The notes beneath the pieces were generated by a model that made no database searches, was not told the origin of the DNA, and saw nothing but the letters and a program-made list of their open reading frames with translations. Source: Pasteurellaceae bacterium Macca (GTDB lineage Bacteria; Pseudomonadota; Gammaproteobacteria; Enterobacterales; Pasteurellaceae). Taken from it: 64,000 nucleotides of DNA. The translations under genes and the position numbers were made by a program. Each line of letters starts with the position of its first letter. Position 1 is the stretch's first letter. Below are positions 27,627 to 38,335 of the stretch, one piece after another. The stretch spans positions 62,001 through 126,000 of the forward strand of contig LVZB01000030.1 in NCBI GenBank assembly GCA_023101485.1, read 5' to 3'.

Positions 27627-29304
27627 TTCTGTTTTCGCTTGTATTACGCTCAGCTTTTGGCTGAGCGTTTGTGCTTTTGCGAAAGTCGAAACGGGGCATC
27701 TGTTTGTTCAACTTTCTGATGCAATGGCAATGGTCAAACAGGGCGAAAGTGAGAAAGCACAGCCCTATCTTCAAGCGATCAAAACAGATTTTTATGCCCT
27801 TGAAAATCATACTTCGGTGGCAGGGAAAAGCGTTGATTTAGCCTTAAAATCGGCGATGGAAACCCCGAATCTAGCGGAATTTGAAGCTCTTTCCAAAGCG
27901 TTATACGCCTTTGAAAAGGAGCAAAACCCCGTAGATTACACTCAAAAACGTCAGCAATTTGCTAAACGTGTGTTGCCGATTTATCAGCAATTAAATAAAG
28001 CTATTGAAGAGCAATCTTTAGAAGCAATGCAAAGTGCTTATAGCCGTTTTAATGCTACTTGGTCGGCGAATGAAAAAGTGGTGCGAGAAACAAGCCTTGG
28101 GCATTATGGGCAAATTGAAACGGCGATGACTTTCCTGCGCATTGCGATGTTAGCCGAACCAATTAATCAGCCTGAAATGCGTCATCAAGCCCAAGTTTTA
28201 GGCGATGCGTTGACGGATTTTATTGCTGGAAATGTACTGCAAGTACAAAAATCGGTTTCAAACAATGCACCTGAAACACTCATTGCTGGTGTGGCATTTT
28301 TAGAGAAAAGTTATCAACAACTGCAACAGGGAGAAATGGCAGAAGCACAGAGCAACATCCGCCTTTTCATTCAACAATGGGCAATTTTTGAGGGAGAAGT
28401 GCGAACCCGAGATGCTACACTTTATCATCGTGTTGAAAGTGAATTACCCGTGATTCTCGCCAAAGGCAACGAAAGCAAAAACTTACAAAATTTTGACCGC
28501 TTGATCACAGATTTAAAAGCCCTTGATGCGAGTGGGCAGTATAGTGCGTTAGATGCGATGTTGATTTTGCTCCGTGAGGGCGTCGAAGCCTTACTCATTA
28601 TTATGGCGTTATTGACGACCTTAAAAGTGGCTCAACAACCTCGCGCACAATATTGGGTTTATGGGGGAGCGATTGTTGGGGGCGTAGCGAGTTTTGCGGG
28701 CGCATTTGCCCTACATCAATTTTTCCCGCTTGTGAGTGCTGGCACAAACCGTGAGATTTTGGAAGGGGGCGTGGGGATCGTTGCGGTTGTTATGATGCTC
28801 TTTGTCGGGGCGTGGCTACACAGTAAATCGTCCGTACAAGGCTGGAAACGCTTTATGGATAAGCAGGTAAGTAAATCGCTTGCCACGGGGAGTTTAATCT
28901 CGATGTTTTCGTTGAGCTTTCTCTCTGTTTTCCGTGAAGGGGCTGAAACCATTTTATTTTATGCCGGTATGTTGCCCTTGATTGACATGGCGGATTTTCT
29001 TCTTGGTATTGGATTAGCCTTAGGATTGTTATCTCTTATTGCACTGCTTCTCCGCCGTTTTGCCCACCGTTTGCCGATCCATTTACTCTTTAGAGTAATG
29101 ACAGGGCTCATTTATTTGCTCGGCTTTAAGATTTTAGGAGTCAGCGTGAATGCGCTCCAACTTACACAAGTATTGCCACGCCATTATATTGAAGAGGTAA
29201 GTAATATACCGATGATCGGGTTTTATGCTTCGTGGGAAGGTATTGGGTTACAAGCGGTCTATTTATTCGCAATTTTTGTTTTAGTGAAAGGTTTCCGCCG
29301 TTGA
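27583..29304 (+). CDS. efeU: EfeU/FTR1-family iron permease, long form
   Basis: 573 residues. A signal peptide (about 1-34) leads to a periplasmic helical region of about 290 residues, then a seven-segment FTR1 permease. The two iron-binding motifs are LREGVEALL and FREGAETIL. The extended N-terminal part is absent from the E. coli permease but common in this family's FTR1 proteins. It starts inside the efeB end, after CAGGAGTG. Confidence 0.9.
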   Translation: MKTIIWAKRYLTNFNSVFACITLSFWLSVCAFAKVETGHLFVQLSDAMAMVKQGESEKAQPYLQAIKTDFYALENHTSVAGKSVDLALKSAMETPNLAEFEALSKALYAFEKEQNPVDYTQKRQQFAKRVLPIYQQLNKAIEEQSLEAMQSAYSRFNATWSANEKVVRETSLGHYGQIETAMTFLRIAMLAEPINQPEMRHQAQVLGDALTDFIAGNVLQVQKSVSNNAPETLIAGVAFLEKSYQQLQQGEMAEAQSNIRLFIQQWAIFEGEVRTRDATLYHRVESELPVILAKGNESKNLQNFDRLITDLKALDASGQYSALDAMLILLREGVEALLIIMALLTTLKVAQQPRAQYWVYGGAIVGGVASFAGAFALHQFFPLVSAGTNREILEGGVGIVAVVMMLFVGAWLHSKSSVQGWKRFMDKQVSKSLATGSLISMFSLSFLSVFREGAETILFYAGMLPLIDMADFLLGIGLALGLLSLIALLLRRFAHRLPIHLLFRVMTGLIYLLGFKILGVSVNALQLTQVLPRHYIEEVSNIPMIGFYASWEGIGLQAVYLFAIFVLVKGFRR

Positions 29305-29342
29305 TTTTACATTCTTGACATTTTTAGCCTGTTTTTTTCACT

Positions 29343-29378
29343 AAAAAGCCATCATCTGATTCAGGTTATGGCTTTTTT
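29343..29378 (+). terminator. Terminator of the efe operon
   Basis: AAAAAGCCAT (29343-29352) pairs with ATGGCTTTTT (29368-29377); T run follows. Confidence 0.8.
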
Positions 29379-29438
29379 TATACTTACTTGTTAATTAACT
29401 GTTTGATTTATAATACGAAATTCTTTATATGGAAGAAA

Positions 29439-29454
29439 TGTGATTTATATCAAA
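29439..29454 (+). promoter_or_regulatory. Candidate CRP site upstream of glgB
   Basis: TGTGATTTATATCAAA fits TGTGA-N6-TCACA at eight of ten core positions. It lies 92 bp before the glgB start in the 240-base gap after the efe operon. cAMP-CRP control of glycogen genes is known in enteric bacteria; here it is inferred. Confidence 0.4.
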
Positions 29455-29545
29455 TATCACTATTGTTTTGTAAAAAATTTTTTGATAAAGTCAGCGCAAT
29501 CGTTTAATCGTCATCAATGATTTTCTTTCAAACAAGGAGAGTAGC

Positions 29546-31825
29546 ATGAAAGACGTACCCCAAACGCCATTCCCGTCAGAGTACGACCGCATTTTTATTG
29601 AACAATTAATATTAGGGCGGTGTCGTGATCCTTTTGCTTACCTTGGTATTCATCATAATGAGTCTGGTGGCGTTATTATTCGAGCCTATTTGCCAGAGGC
29701 GTTAAGGGTTGATGTGATTGATGAACAGGGTAATCACATCGCGCCAATGGTGGAAATTGATTTCCGCGGATTTTTTACCTGTGAATTGGCTTTGCAAAGC
29801 ATTCAACTTTCCTATCGTTTCTTCGTCCATTACGCCCATACCTCCCTTGATATTGAAGATCCTTACCGCTTCCAATCCCATTTTTCTGATTTTGATACTT
29901 GGCTTCTCTCTGAAGGTTCGCATATTCGCCCTTATGAAAAACTCGGGGCACATTTAGTGACCCAAAATGGCGTTGGTGGGATTCATTTCAGCCTTTGGGC
30001 ACCGAACGCTGAGCGTGTTTCTGTGGTGGGGGATTTCAATTTATGGGATGGTCGTCGGCATAGTATGCGTTATCATCCAAATAGTGGTATTTGGGATATT
30101 TTCATTCCGAATGTGGAAAAAGGTGCACTCTATAAATTTGAAATTTTAGATAAAAATGGCAACCTCCGTTTGAAATCTGACCCTTATGCCTTCTCGGCAC
30201 AATTCCGCCCGGATACCGCCTCCGTTGCATCGGGCTTGCCCGCCATTGTAGAAGGCAGTGAAGCTCGCCGTCGTGCAAATGATCCTGATCAACCCATCTC
30301 CATTTATGAAGTACATCTTGGCTCTTGGCGTCGCAATTTAGAGAATAACTATTGGCTGGATTACGAGGAAATTGCTAGGGAGCTTATCCCTTATGTGAAA
30401 GAGATGGGCTTCACACACATTGAATTACTGCCTATTTCAGAATTTCCTTTTGATGGCTCTTGGGGTTATCAGCCGACGGGAATTTATGCACCGACTAGCC
30501 GTTTTGGTCGCCCTGATGGATTACGCCATTTCATTGAAAAAGCCCACGAAGCAGGGATTAACGTAGTGTTAGATTGGGTTGTTGGGCATTTTCCAACAGA
30601 CGATCACGGCTTGGGCTATTTTGACGGCTCACATCTTTATGAACATGAAGATCCAAAAGAGGGTTTCCACCAAGATTGGAATACCTTGATCTATAACTAC
30701 GGGCGTAATGAAGTTCGTAATTACTTAACCGGCAATGCGTTGTATTGGATTGAACGCTTTGGCATTGATGCCTTACGGGTCGATGCGGTGGCTTCGATGA
30801 TTTATCGTGACTATTCTCGTCAGGATGGTGAGTGGATTCCGAATCGCTACGGTGGGCGTGAAAACCTCGAAGCCATTGATTTTCTCCGTGGCACCAATGT
30901 GATGCTAGCCAAAGCGAATTTGGGTGGCGTGACGATTGCCGAGGAATCCACCTCCTTTGCGGGCGTGACCCATTCCCCCGAACAAAATGGCTTAGGCTTT
31001 AATTACAAATGGAATATGGGCTGGATGAATGACACTTTACGCTATATGCAAAAAGATCCTATTCATCGCCAATATCATCATGACTTGATGACTTTCGGGA
31101 TGATGTATCAATACAGTGAGCAGTTTATGTTGCCACTTTCGCATGATGAAGTCGTCCATGGGAAAGGTTCTATGCTCGGTAAAATGCCCGGTGATTGTTG
31201 GCAACAATTTGCTAATTTGCGTGCTTACTATGGTTATATGTGGGGCTATCCGGGTAAAAAATTACTCTTTATGGGTAATGAATTTGCACAGGGTCGGGAG
31301 TGGAATTTCCAAGAGAGTTTGGATTGGTTCTTACTTAATGAAGAGCATGGCGGTTGGCATAAAGGTATGCTTAATTGGGTACGCGATCTCAATAAACTTT
31401 ATACCAGCACCCCTGCACTCTATGAACTTGACTACTCCCCAGAGGGCTTTGAATGGCTTGTTGTTGATGATGCACAACGTTCTGTCTTTGCATTTGAACG
31501 TAAAGGCAAAAAAGGGGCGAGTGTGATTGTTATCAGTAACTTTACCCCGGTGGTACGGGAAAATTATGTCATCGGCGTCCATTCTCTTGGGGAATATAAA
31601 GAGGTACTAAATTCAGATGCTAACTACTATATGGGAAGTAATGTGGGCAACTTTGGGCAAATCTGTGCTGAAGAAACGCCTTCCCATGGTAAGCCTTATT
31701 CGATTAGTGTGACCATTCCGCCCCTTGCTACCCTTTTTTTACTCCACGAGGGAGAAAATGTGGCTCCAAAAGTGATGAAAGGAAAAGGTAAAGTCGCGAA
31801 GAAGAAAAAAACAAAACGCGGTTAG
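29546..31825 (+). CDS. glgB: 1,4-alpha-glucan branching enzyme
   Basis: 759 residues. It makes the alpha-1,6 branches of glycogen. Two N-terminal carbohydrate-binding/early-set domains ([18 protein letters not shown] near 150) precede the GH13 barrel, with [15 protein letters not shown] (nucleophile Asp), TIAEEST (acid Glu) and [10 protein letters not shown] (transition-state Asp). The last 20 residues are a lysine-rich tail ([15 protein letters not shown]) not usual for the family. The ATG has CAAGGAGAG before it. First gene of glgBXCA. Confidence 0.96.
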   Translation: MKDVPQTPFPSEYDRIFIEQLILGRCRDPFAYLGIHHNESGGVIIRAYLPEALRVDVIDEQGNHIAPMVEIDFRGFFTCELALQSIQLSYRFFVHYAHTSLDIEDPYRFQSHFSDFDTWLLSEGSHIRPYEKLGAHLVTQNGVGGIHFSLWAPNAERVSVVGDFNLWDGRRHSMRYHPNSGIWDIFIPNVEKGALYKFEILDKNGNLRLKSDPYAFSAQFRPDTASVASGLPAIVEGSEARRRANDPDQPISIYEVHLGSWRRNLENNYWLDYEEIARELIPYVKEMGFTHIELLPISEFPFDGSWGYQPTGIYAPTSRFGRPDGLRHFIEKAHEAGINVVLDWVVGHFPTDDHGLGYFDGSHLYEHEDPKEGFHQDWNTLIYNYGRNEVRNYLTGNALYWIERFGIDALRVDAVASMIYRDYSRQDGEWIPNRYGGRENLEAIDFLRGTNVMLAKANLGGVTIAEESTSFAGVTHSPEQNGLGFNYKWNMGWMNDTLRYMQKDPIHRQYHHDLMTFGMMYQYSEQFMLPLSHDEVVHGKGSMLGKMPGDCWQQFANLRAYYGYMWGYPGKKLLFMGNEFAQGREWNFQESLDWFLLNEEHGGWHKGMLNWVRDLNKLYTSTPALYELDYSPEGFEWLVVDDAQRSVFAFERKGKKGASVIVISNFTPVVRENYVIGVHSLGEYKEVLNSDANYYMGSNVGNFGQICAEETPSHGKPYSISVTIPPLATLFLLHEGENVAPKVMKGKGKVAKKKKTKRG

Positions 31826-31843
31826 TTTGGGTGTGGTGAGGTC

Positions 31844-33835
31844 ATGATGCAATATTTATCCGGTAAAGCTTTTCCCCTTGGTAGTCATCGCACTTGTGTA
31901 AATGGCGTTGAAGGCGTGAATTTTGCCCTCTTTTCTCGCCGTGCAAGCGGTGTTTTTCTCTGCATTTTTTGTCAAGGGAAAGAGGTACGTCTTCCTATGG
32001 TCAAAACCGATGAGGTTTGGCACTTATTTGTGCCTAATTTACCGATAGGAACAGAATATGGTTATCGGGTAGAGGGGCAGAGTAATGAGGCAGAGGGTGA
32101 TCTCTTTAATCCGAATAAACTCCTCGTTGATCCTTATGCTAAAGGCATTGTTGGCACGCCTGATTTAAGTTGCCAAGAAGCCTGTGATTGGTTTGTTTGG
32201 AATGACCCACGGGATAATGCACATCTTGCGCCGAAATCCCTTGTGGTTGATGAAACCTTTGATTGGGAAGATGACCAAAAACCTTTCACGCCTTGGTCAG
32301 AAACAATTATCTACGAAGCCCATGTAAAAGGGTTTAGCCAACAAAATCCCCAAGTACCAGCGTCTCTTCGGGGAACTTTTGCAGGCATGGCACATCGTTG
32401 TTCTATTGCTCATTTCAAACGCCTTGGGGTCACGGCAGTGGAGCTTCTGCCCATTACTTATCATATTGATGAACCCCATTTGCAGAAAATAGGCTTATGT
32501 AATTATTGGGGCTATAACGTATTAGGGCATTTTGCGGTTGATACAAAATTAGCGTCAAATAAACAAGCCCCGTTGGCGGAATTTAAACAGCTCGTTAAGA
32601 CCCTTCATCAAGCGGGTATTGAAGTTATTTTAGATGTGGTGTTTAACCACACTGCCGAAGCGGGAAAAGATGGCCCAATGCTATCCCAGCGAGGGATTGA
32701 TAATCGTGCCTATTATTGGCTTTCCGAAGAAAATGATTACTTAAATTGGAGTGGCTGTGGCAATACAGTCAAAGTGTCCGGTGATGTGGTCACTTTACGT
32801 TGGGTCATTGATTCGATGAGCTATTGGGTGCAAACTTGCCATGTGGATGGATTCCGCTTTGATTTAGGCGCGGTGCTTGGCAGAACGCCGACATTTTCTG
32901 AACAATCTGCCTTTTTTACTGCCGTGGCAAGTAATTCCATTTTAGCTGATGTGAAACTCATCGCCGAGCCTTGGGATATTGGTCCTAACGGCTACCAACT
33001 AGGGGGATTTCCAAAACCTTTTGCGGAGTGGAGCGATCGCTACCGCGATGATATGCGGAAATTCTTTTTAAAAGAGAGTGGTGATATTGCGGCTTTTGTC
33101 CGCCGTTTTGCGGCTAGTGACGATCTCTTTGCCCATAACCGCTTACCGAATCATAGCATTAACTATATAACAGCACACGATGGCTTTACCCTGCAGGATC
33201 TGGTGAGTTATGCAGAAAAACATAACTGGGCAAATGGCGAAGAGAACCACGATGGGCATGGGGATAATCTCAGCAATAACTATGGCGTAGAGGGGCAAAC
33301 TGCGGATACCGAGATTCTCGTCCAACGTGATAACGCTCGCCGAGCCTTACTCGCGATTTTATTACTTTCGGGCGGTACGCCGATGTTACTTAGTGGTGAT
33401 GAGTTAGGTCACAGCCAACAAGGTAATAACAACAGCTATTGCCAAGATAATGAAATCACTTGGCTAGATTGGGAAAATGCAGATCAATCGCTGATTGATT
33501 ACACCGCCCAACTTATCGCTTTACGCAAACAAATTCCGCTACTTTCTTTGCAAAATCAGTGGTGGAATCAACAAGATGTTCAATGGCTACGCCCCGATGG
33601 GCAAGTTTTTCAGGAGCACGATTGGCAAGATCGCCAAGGAAAAGCCTTACAAATTCGACTACAAGAAAAATGGCTTATCTTAGTGAATGCCAAACAAACA
33701 GCACAACAGTTTTTATTGCCTGTGGGAGAGTGGCAACCTCTCGTGGGCAAGGAAAAGGCGACTCTAATGATTGATACGCTTGCGGTTACTCTCAACACAC
33801 TGGGGGTATGCGTACTTCAAAGGAACGAAAATTAA
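31844..33835 (+). CDS. glgX: Glycogen debranching enzyme
   Basis: 663 residues, GH13 isoamylase-type. It removes the short branches left by phosphorylase. VFNHTAEAG, DGFRFDLGAVLGR (nucleophile) and LIAEPWDIGPNGYQLGGFP (acid) are present. The start is 18 bases after glgB, with GTGAGGTC before the ATG. The operon order B-X-C-A matches other Pasteurellaceae. Confidence 0.95.
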   Translation: MMQYLSGKAFPLGSHRTCVNGVEGVNFALFSRRASGVFLCIFCQGKEVRLPMVKTDEVWHLFVPNLPIGTEYGYRVEGQSNEAEGDLFNPNKLLVDPYAKGIVGTPDLSCQEACDWFVWNDPRDNAHLAPKSLVVDETFDWEDDQKPFTPWSETIIYEAHVKGFSQQNPQVPASLRGTFAGMAHRCSIAHFKRLGVTAVELLPITYHIDEPHLQKIGLCNYWGYNVLGHFAVDTKLASNKQAPLAEFKQLVKTLHQAGIEVILDVVFNHTAEAGKDGPMLSQRGIDNRAYYWLSEENDYLNWSGCGNTVKVSGDVVTLRWVIDSMSYWVQTCHVDGFRFDLGAVLGRTPTFSEQSAFFTAVASNSILADVKLIAEPWDIGPNGYQLGGFPKPFAEWSDRYRDDMRKFFLKESGDIAAFVRRFAASDDLFAHNRLPNHSINYITAHDGFTLQDLVSYAEKHNWANGEENHDGHGDNLSNNYGVEGQTADTEILVQRDNARRALLAILLLSGGTPMLLSGDELGHSQQGNNNSYCQDNEITWLDWENADQSLIDYTAQLIALRKQIPLLSLQNQWWNQQDVQWLRPDGQVFQEHDWQDRQGKALQIRLQEKWLILVNAKQTAQQFLLPVGEWQPLVGKEKATLMIDTLAVTLNTLGVCVLQRNEN

Positions 33836-33855
33836 CCCCTCTTGGAGAAAATAAT

Positions 33856-35139
33856 ATGTTAAAACAGGAAGCCTCTACAGACAGACGTAATCTTACCGCA
33901 CAAACTTTGGTTCTTATTCTTGCGGGCGGTCGTGGCTCACGACTTTATGAACTCACCGATAAACGGGCGAAACCAGCCGTTTATTTTGGTGGAAGTCGCC
34001 GAATCATTGATTTTGCCTTATCAAATTGTATCAATTCCAATTTATTGAAAGTGGGCGTCATTACTCAATACGCTGCCCACTCATTGCTACGCCATTTACA
34101 ACGGGGCTGGTCATTCTTACCCTATGAGCGTAACCAATATATTGATATGTTGCCAGCACGTCAGCAAATTGATGAAAATACATGGTATCGTGGTACAGCC
34201 GATGCCGTTTATCAAAATATGGAAATGATGAAAAGTCACTATCGTCCAAAATATGTGATTATTTTGGCAGGCGATCATATCTATAAAATGAACTACAATC
34301 GCATGCTTGAAGATCACGTTGATTCAGGGGCGAAATGTACCGTAGGCTGTATTGAAGTGCCGCGGGAGCAAGCGTCAGAATTTGGTGTTATGGCGGTCAA
34401 TGAAAAATTAAAAGTACAAGCCTTTGTGGAAAAACCAAGTAACCCACCGGCAATGCCAGATAAACCAGAGTCCTCATTAGCTTCTATGGGCATCTATGTA
34501 TTTGATGCCGACTACCTCTATGAGATGTTAGAAAAAGAGGTCAGTAACCCAGACACTTCCCACGATTTTGGTAAAGATATTATTCCAAAAGCGGTGGAGC
34601 AAGGGGTTATTTATGCTCACCCATTTGAACGTTCTTGCGAAGGGCGTAACACGACAGGGGCGATTTACTGGCGTGATGTGGGAACAATTGACAGCTATTG
34701 GGCAGCGCATATGGATCTCGTGAGTGAAAAACCACAACTCGATCTTTATGATGAATCTTGGCCGATTCATGGTCGCCCACAGCAGACGGCGCCGGCTCGA
34801 TTCTTCTATAAAAAAGCAAGAGCTCACACCTTAGATAACTCCTTAATCGCAGGGGGTTGTGTGATTAACGATGCGGAAATCAGTAATTCTGTACTCTTTA
34901 ACCGCGTCCATGTGGAAGAAGATTCCATTATTGAAGAATCTGTGATTCTGCCACAAGTGAATATTGGTAAGAATTGTGTGATTAAACGTGCCGTAATTGA
35001 TCGCCATTGTCATATTCCCGATGGCTTAACCATTGGGGTTGATCCTGAACAAGATGCAAAATATTTCCGCATCAGTAAAGGGGGCGTGGTGCTTGTTTGT
35101 GAGAAAATGTTAGAAAAATTCGTCAAAGATCACCCTTAA
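33856..35139 (+). CDS. glgC: Glucose-1-phosphate adenylyltransferase
   Basis: 427 residues. It makes ADP-glucose, the rate-setting step of glycogen synthesis. The nucleotidyltransferase start LILAGGRGSRLYELTDKRAKPAVYFGG and the C-terminal left-handed beta-helix repeats are clear. The frame opens 16 codons earlier inside glgX, but the ATG at 33856 has TTGGAG before it and fits the family's N-terminus. Confidence 0.96.
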   Translation: MLKQEASTDRRNLTAQTLVLILAGGRGSRLYELTDKRAKPAVYFGGSRRIIDFALSNCINSNLLKVGVITQYAAHSLLRHLQRGWSFLPYERNQYIDMLPARQQIDENTWYRGTADAVYQNMEMMKSHYRPKYVIILAGDHIYKMNYNRMLEDHVDSGAKCTVGCIEVPREQASEFGVMAVNEKLKVQAFVEKPSNPPAMPDKPESSLASMGIYVFDADYLYEMLEKEVSNPDTSHDFGKDIIPKAVEQGVIYAHPFERSCEGRNTTGAIYWRDVGTIDSYWAAHMDLVSEKPQLDLYDESWPIHGRPQQTAPARFFYKKARAHTLDNSLIAGGCVINDAEISNSVLFNRVHVEEDSIIEESVILPQVNIGKNCVIKRAVIDRHCHIPDGLTIGVDPEQDAKYFRISKGGVVLVCEKMLEKFVKDHP

Positions 35140-35231
35140 TCATTCCATTCTCCTTTATACAAGCGGTCGAATTTTAATGAAAATTTGCACTCCGGTATAA
35201 AGGAGAATTTCACTGTTATAACGGATACTCA

Positions 35232-36665
35232 ATGAAAATTTTACATATTTGCTCGGAAATGTACCCGCTGATTAAAACGGGTGGATTAGCCGATGTGATG
35301 GGCGCATTACCCTATGCACAGCAAGAAATGGGTAATGATGTGCGTGTGTTGTTGCCTTATTATCCCCAAGTGCGTGAAAAATTGGGGGAAACCGTAGAGG
35401 TAGCCACCCTTGGTACTTTTGCGGGGGTCGTGACACTTCGTTTTGCGCAATTTAACGGTTTAGGGGTGTATGTGATTGATGCACCCCATCTCTTTGACCG
35501 CCGTCTGCCTTATTATGATGATAACTACCAAGACTATATGGATAACTACAAACGCTTTGCGTTATTAGGTTATCTTGGGGCGCAGATTGCTGAGGGGTTA
35601 GATCATTGGTGGGGGAGAGTCGAAGTGCTTCACGCCCACGACTGGCAAGGTGGCTTAGCCTGTGCTTATCTCAAAAGTTGGCATAGCCCAGTAAAAAGTG
35701 TTTTTACGATTCACAATATCGCCTATACGGGGCGTTTCCAAGCCTATCATTTGCCTGAATTAGGGTTGCCGTGGGAATTTTTCCACCCGAATGGCTTAGA
35801 GTTTTATGGCGAAATGTCTTATCTTAAAGCTGGGTTGTATTTCGCTGATCGTATTACCACTGTGAGCCCAACCTATGCTCAAGAAATTACCGAAGAAATT
35901 GCCGGTGCAGGAATGCACGGTTTATTACAAATTCGCCAAGCTGAGGGGCGTTTAAAGGGCATTTTAAACGGTGTTGATGAAGCCGTATGGAACCCTGAAA
36001 CCGATGGCAATATCATTGCGCCTTATCGAGCAAACTATATGCACGGCAAGGCAAAGAATAAGGCAGAATTGCAACGTCAATTTGGTTTACCAGAGGATAA
36101 AGATGCCCTGTTGTTTGTAATGGTTACCCGTTTAACCGAGCAAAAAGGCGCAGATTTCCTACTTGCCAATATTGATCAGATGATGCAATACAATGTGCAA
36201 CTCGTTGTGCTTGGCAGTGGTGCGCCTGAATTAGAGCAGGCATTGCGTGATTCAGCCGCTCGTTATCCTCACAAAATTGGTGTGAAAATTGGCTACGATG
36301 AAGCGCTTTCTCATCAAATTATTGCGGGGGGGGATGTCATCCTCGTGCCAAGCCGTTTTGAGCCTTGTGGTTTAACACAACTTTATGGCTTGAAATATGG
36401 TACATTGCCGTTAGTTCGCCAAACAGGGGGATTAGCGGATACGGTTAATGATAGCCACAAAGAGAGCATTGAAAACCGCACGGCGACGGGCTTTGTTTTC
36501 CGTTATCCTGATCCGCAGGATTTCTTAGAAGCCGTGATGCGTAGTATCAATTTATGGAAGAAAAATAAATTGTGGTCTAGCGTTCGGCAAAATGCCCTTG
36601 CCCAAGATTTTGGTTGGGGTAAAGTAGCACAACAGTATCAAAGTCTTTATCAAGAGATTGTCTAG
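35232..36665 (+). CDS. glgA: Glycogen synthase (ADP-glucose)
   Basis: 477 residues, GT5. The N-terminal KTGGLADVMGALP binds ADP-glucose, HAHDWQGGLA follows, and the C-terminal PSRFEPCGLTQLYGLKYGTLP is the GT-B catalytic motif. A run of eight G residues (36326-36333) encodes part of IIAGGDVILV and keeps the frame at this length. The gene is separated from glgC by 92 bases carrying an uptake core. Last gene of the glg cluster. Confidence 0.96.
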   Translation: MKILHICSEMYPLIKTGGLADVMGALPYAQQEMGNDVRVLLPYYPQVREKLGETVEVATLGTFAGVVTLRFAQFNGLGVYVIDAPHLFDRRLPYYDDNYQDYMDNYKRFALLGYLGAQIAEGLDHWWGRVEVLHAHDWQGGLACAYLKSWHSPVKSVFTIHNIAYTGRFQAYHLPELGLPWEFFHPNGLEFYGEMSYLKAGLYFADRITTVSPTYAQEITEEIAGAGMHGLLQIRQAEGRLKGILNGVDEAVWNPETDGNIIAPYRANYMHGKAKNKAELQRQFGLPEDKDALLFVMVTRLTEQKGADFLLANIDQMMQYNVQLVVLGSGAPELEQALRDSAARYPHKIGVKIGYDEALSHQIIAGGDVILVPSRFEPCGLTQLYGLKYGTLPLVRQTGGLADTVNDSHKESIENRTATGFVFRYPDPQDFLEAVMRSINLWKKNKLWSSVRQNALAQDFGWGKVAQQYQSLYQEIV

Positions 36666-36670
36666 TCTGT

Positions 36671-36717
36671 ACAAGGGGTTAGATTTTACAAAATCTTTGC
36701 AAAATCCGACCCCTTGC
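36671..36717. repeat. Inverted pair of variant uptake sequences with matching change
   Basis: ACAAGGGGT (36671-36679) and ACCCCTTGC (36709-36717) form an eight-base stem. Each differs from the uptake core at the same position (C to G), so pairing is kept. A second short stem AGATTTT/AAAATCT lies in the loop region. No strong T run follows, so termination of glgA here is uncertain. Confidence 0.5.
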
Positions 36718-36720
36718 AAA

Positions 36721-36749
36721 TTTACAAACCGCCTTGACCTCTGTATAAT
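36721..36749 (+). promoter_or_regulatory. Promoter of guaB
   Basis: TTTACA (36721-36726), 17 bases, then TATAAT (36744-36749). No PUR box is evident. Confidence 0.65.
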
Positions 36750-36800
36750 CCCCTCGCAATTTTTCCAACTCAATTTTTTATTTTTTAAGGAACTATTGCA

Positions 36801-38264
36801 ATGCTAAGAGTCATTAAGGAAGCCCTGACGTTTGACGACGTTCTTCTTGTCCCAGCCCATTCTACGGTACTCCCAAACACCGCCAACCTTTCCACCCAAC
36901 TGACAAAAGAGATTCGATTAAATATCCCAATGCTTTCTGCAGCAATGGATACGGTGACCGAAACGAAATTAGCGATCTCCTTAGCCCAAGAAGGTGGCAT
37001 TGGCTTTATTCATAAAAATATGTCCATTGAACGCCAAGCGGATCGTGTTCGCCGAGTGAAAAAATTTGAAAGTGGTATTGTTTCTGAACCCGTTACGGTT
37101 TCCCCTGATTTAACCTTAGCGGAATTAGCCCAATTAGTGGCTAAAAATGGTTTTGCGGGCTATCCAGTGGTGGATCAAGCAGATAACCTCGTGGGGATTA
37201 TCACCGGCCGTGATACCCGTTTTGTGAAAGATTTAAACAAAACGGTGGCAGAAGTAATGACCACCAAAGAGCGTTTAGTAACGGTAAAAGAGGGCGCAAC
37301 GCGTGAAGAAATTTTAGCCCTGATGCACGATCACCGTGTTGAAAAAGTGCTAATGGTGGACGATAGCTTCAAACTCAAAGGCATGATTACGGTAAAAGAT
37401 TTCCAAAAAGCAGAGCAAAAACCGAATGCTTGTAAAGATGAATTTGGTCGCTTACGCGTAGGTGCTGCGGTGGGTGCAGGTGCAGGGAATGAAGAGCGTA
37501 TTGACGCTTTAGTGAAAGCCGGTGTAGATGTGTTGCTGATTGACTCCTCTCACGGTCATTCCGAAGGGGTGTTACAACGTGTGCGTGAAACCCGTGCGAA
37601 ATATCCAAACTTACCGATTGTTGCTGGAAATGTGGCAACAGCGGAAGGGGCGATTGCGTTAGCCGATGCAGGTGCAAGTGCCGTGAAAATTGGTATCGGG
37701 CCAGGTTCAATTTGTACGACTCGTATTGTCACCGGTGTGGGTGTGCCACAAATTACAGCGATTGCGGATGCCGCAGAAGCCTTAAAAGATCGGGGTATTC
37801 CGGTGATTGCAGACGGTGGTATTCGTTATTCAGGAGATATTGCCAAAGCCATCGCCGCTGGTGCGAATTGCGTGATGGTCGGTTCAATGTTTGCTGGCAC
37901 AGAAGAAGCCCCTGGAGAGATTGAGCTTTATCAAGGGCGTGCATTTAAGTCTTACCGTGGTATGGGGTCCCTTGGTGCGATGAGTAAAGGTTCTTCGGAT
38001 CGTTATTTCCAATCGGATAATGCGGCGGATAAACTCGTGCCAGAAGGTATCGAAGGGCGTATCCCTTATAAAGGTTTCTTAAAAGAGATTATTCATCAAC
38101 AAATGGGCGGATTACGTTCTTGCATGGGCTTAACGGGCTGTGCCACTATTGATGAACTTCGCACTAAGGCACAGTTTGTGCGTATCAGTGGTGCGGGTAT
38201 TAAGGAGAGCCACGTCCATGATGTGACGATCACCAAAGAAGCCCCAAATTATCGTATGAGCTAA
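36801..38264 (+). CDS. guaB: IMP dehydrogenase
   Basis: 487 residues. It oxidises IMP to XMP, the first step to GMP. The barrel is interrupted by two CBS domains (about residues 92-205). The catalytic cysteine loop [16 protein letters not shown] and the GGIRYSGD and [13 protein letters not shown] loops are intact. TAAGGAAC precedes the ATG. guaA does not follow; a terminator does. Confidence 0.97.
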   Translation: MLRVIKEALTFDDVLLVPAHSTVLPNTANLSTQLTKEIRLNIPMLSAAMDTVTETKLAISLAQEGGIGFIHKNMSIERQADRVRRVKKFESGIVSEPVTVSPDLTLAELAQLVAKNGFAGYPVVDQADNLVGIITGRDTRFVKDLNKTVAEVMTTKERLVTVKEGATREEILALMHDHRVEKVLMVDDSFKLKGMITVKDFQKAEQKPNACKDEFGRLRVGAAVGAGAGNEERIDALVKAGVDVLLIDSSHGHSEGVLQRVRETRAKYPNLPIVAGNVATAEGAIALADAGASAVKIGIGPGSICTTRIVTGVGVPQITAIADAAEALKDRGIPVIADGGIRYSGDIAKAIAAGANCVMVGSMFAGTEEAPGEIELYQGRAFKSYRGMGSLGAMSKGSSDRYFQSDNAADKLVPEGIEGRIPYKGFLKEIIHQQMGGLRSCMGLTGCATIDELRTKAQFVRISGAGIKESHVHDVTITKEAPNYRMS

Positions 38265-38280
38265 TTAATATAGTTATCAG

Positions 38281-38315
38281 AGGGGATTGGATAAAAACAG
38301 GCCAATCCCCTTTTT
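38281..38315 (+). terminator. Intrinsic terminator of guaB
   Basis: AGGGGATTGG (38281-38290) pairs with CCAATCCCCT (38302-38311), then T residues. Confidence 0.9.
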
Positions 38316-38335
38316 GATTGTCGGATTTAAACCTA

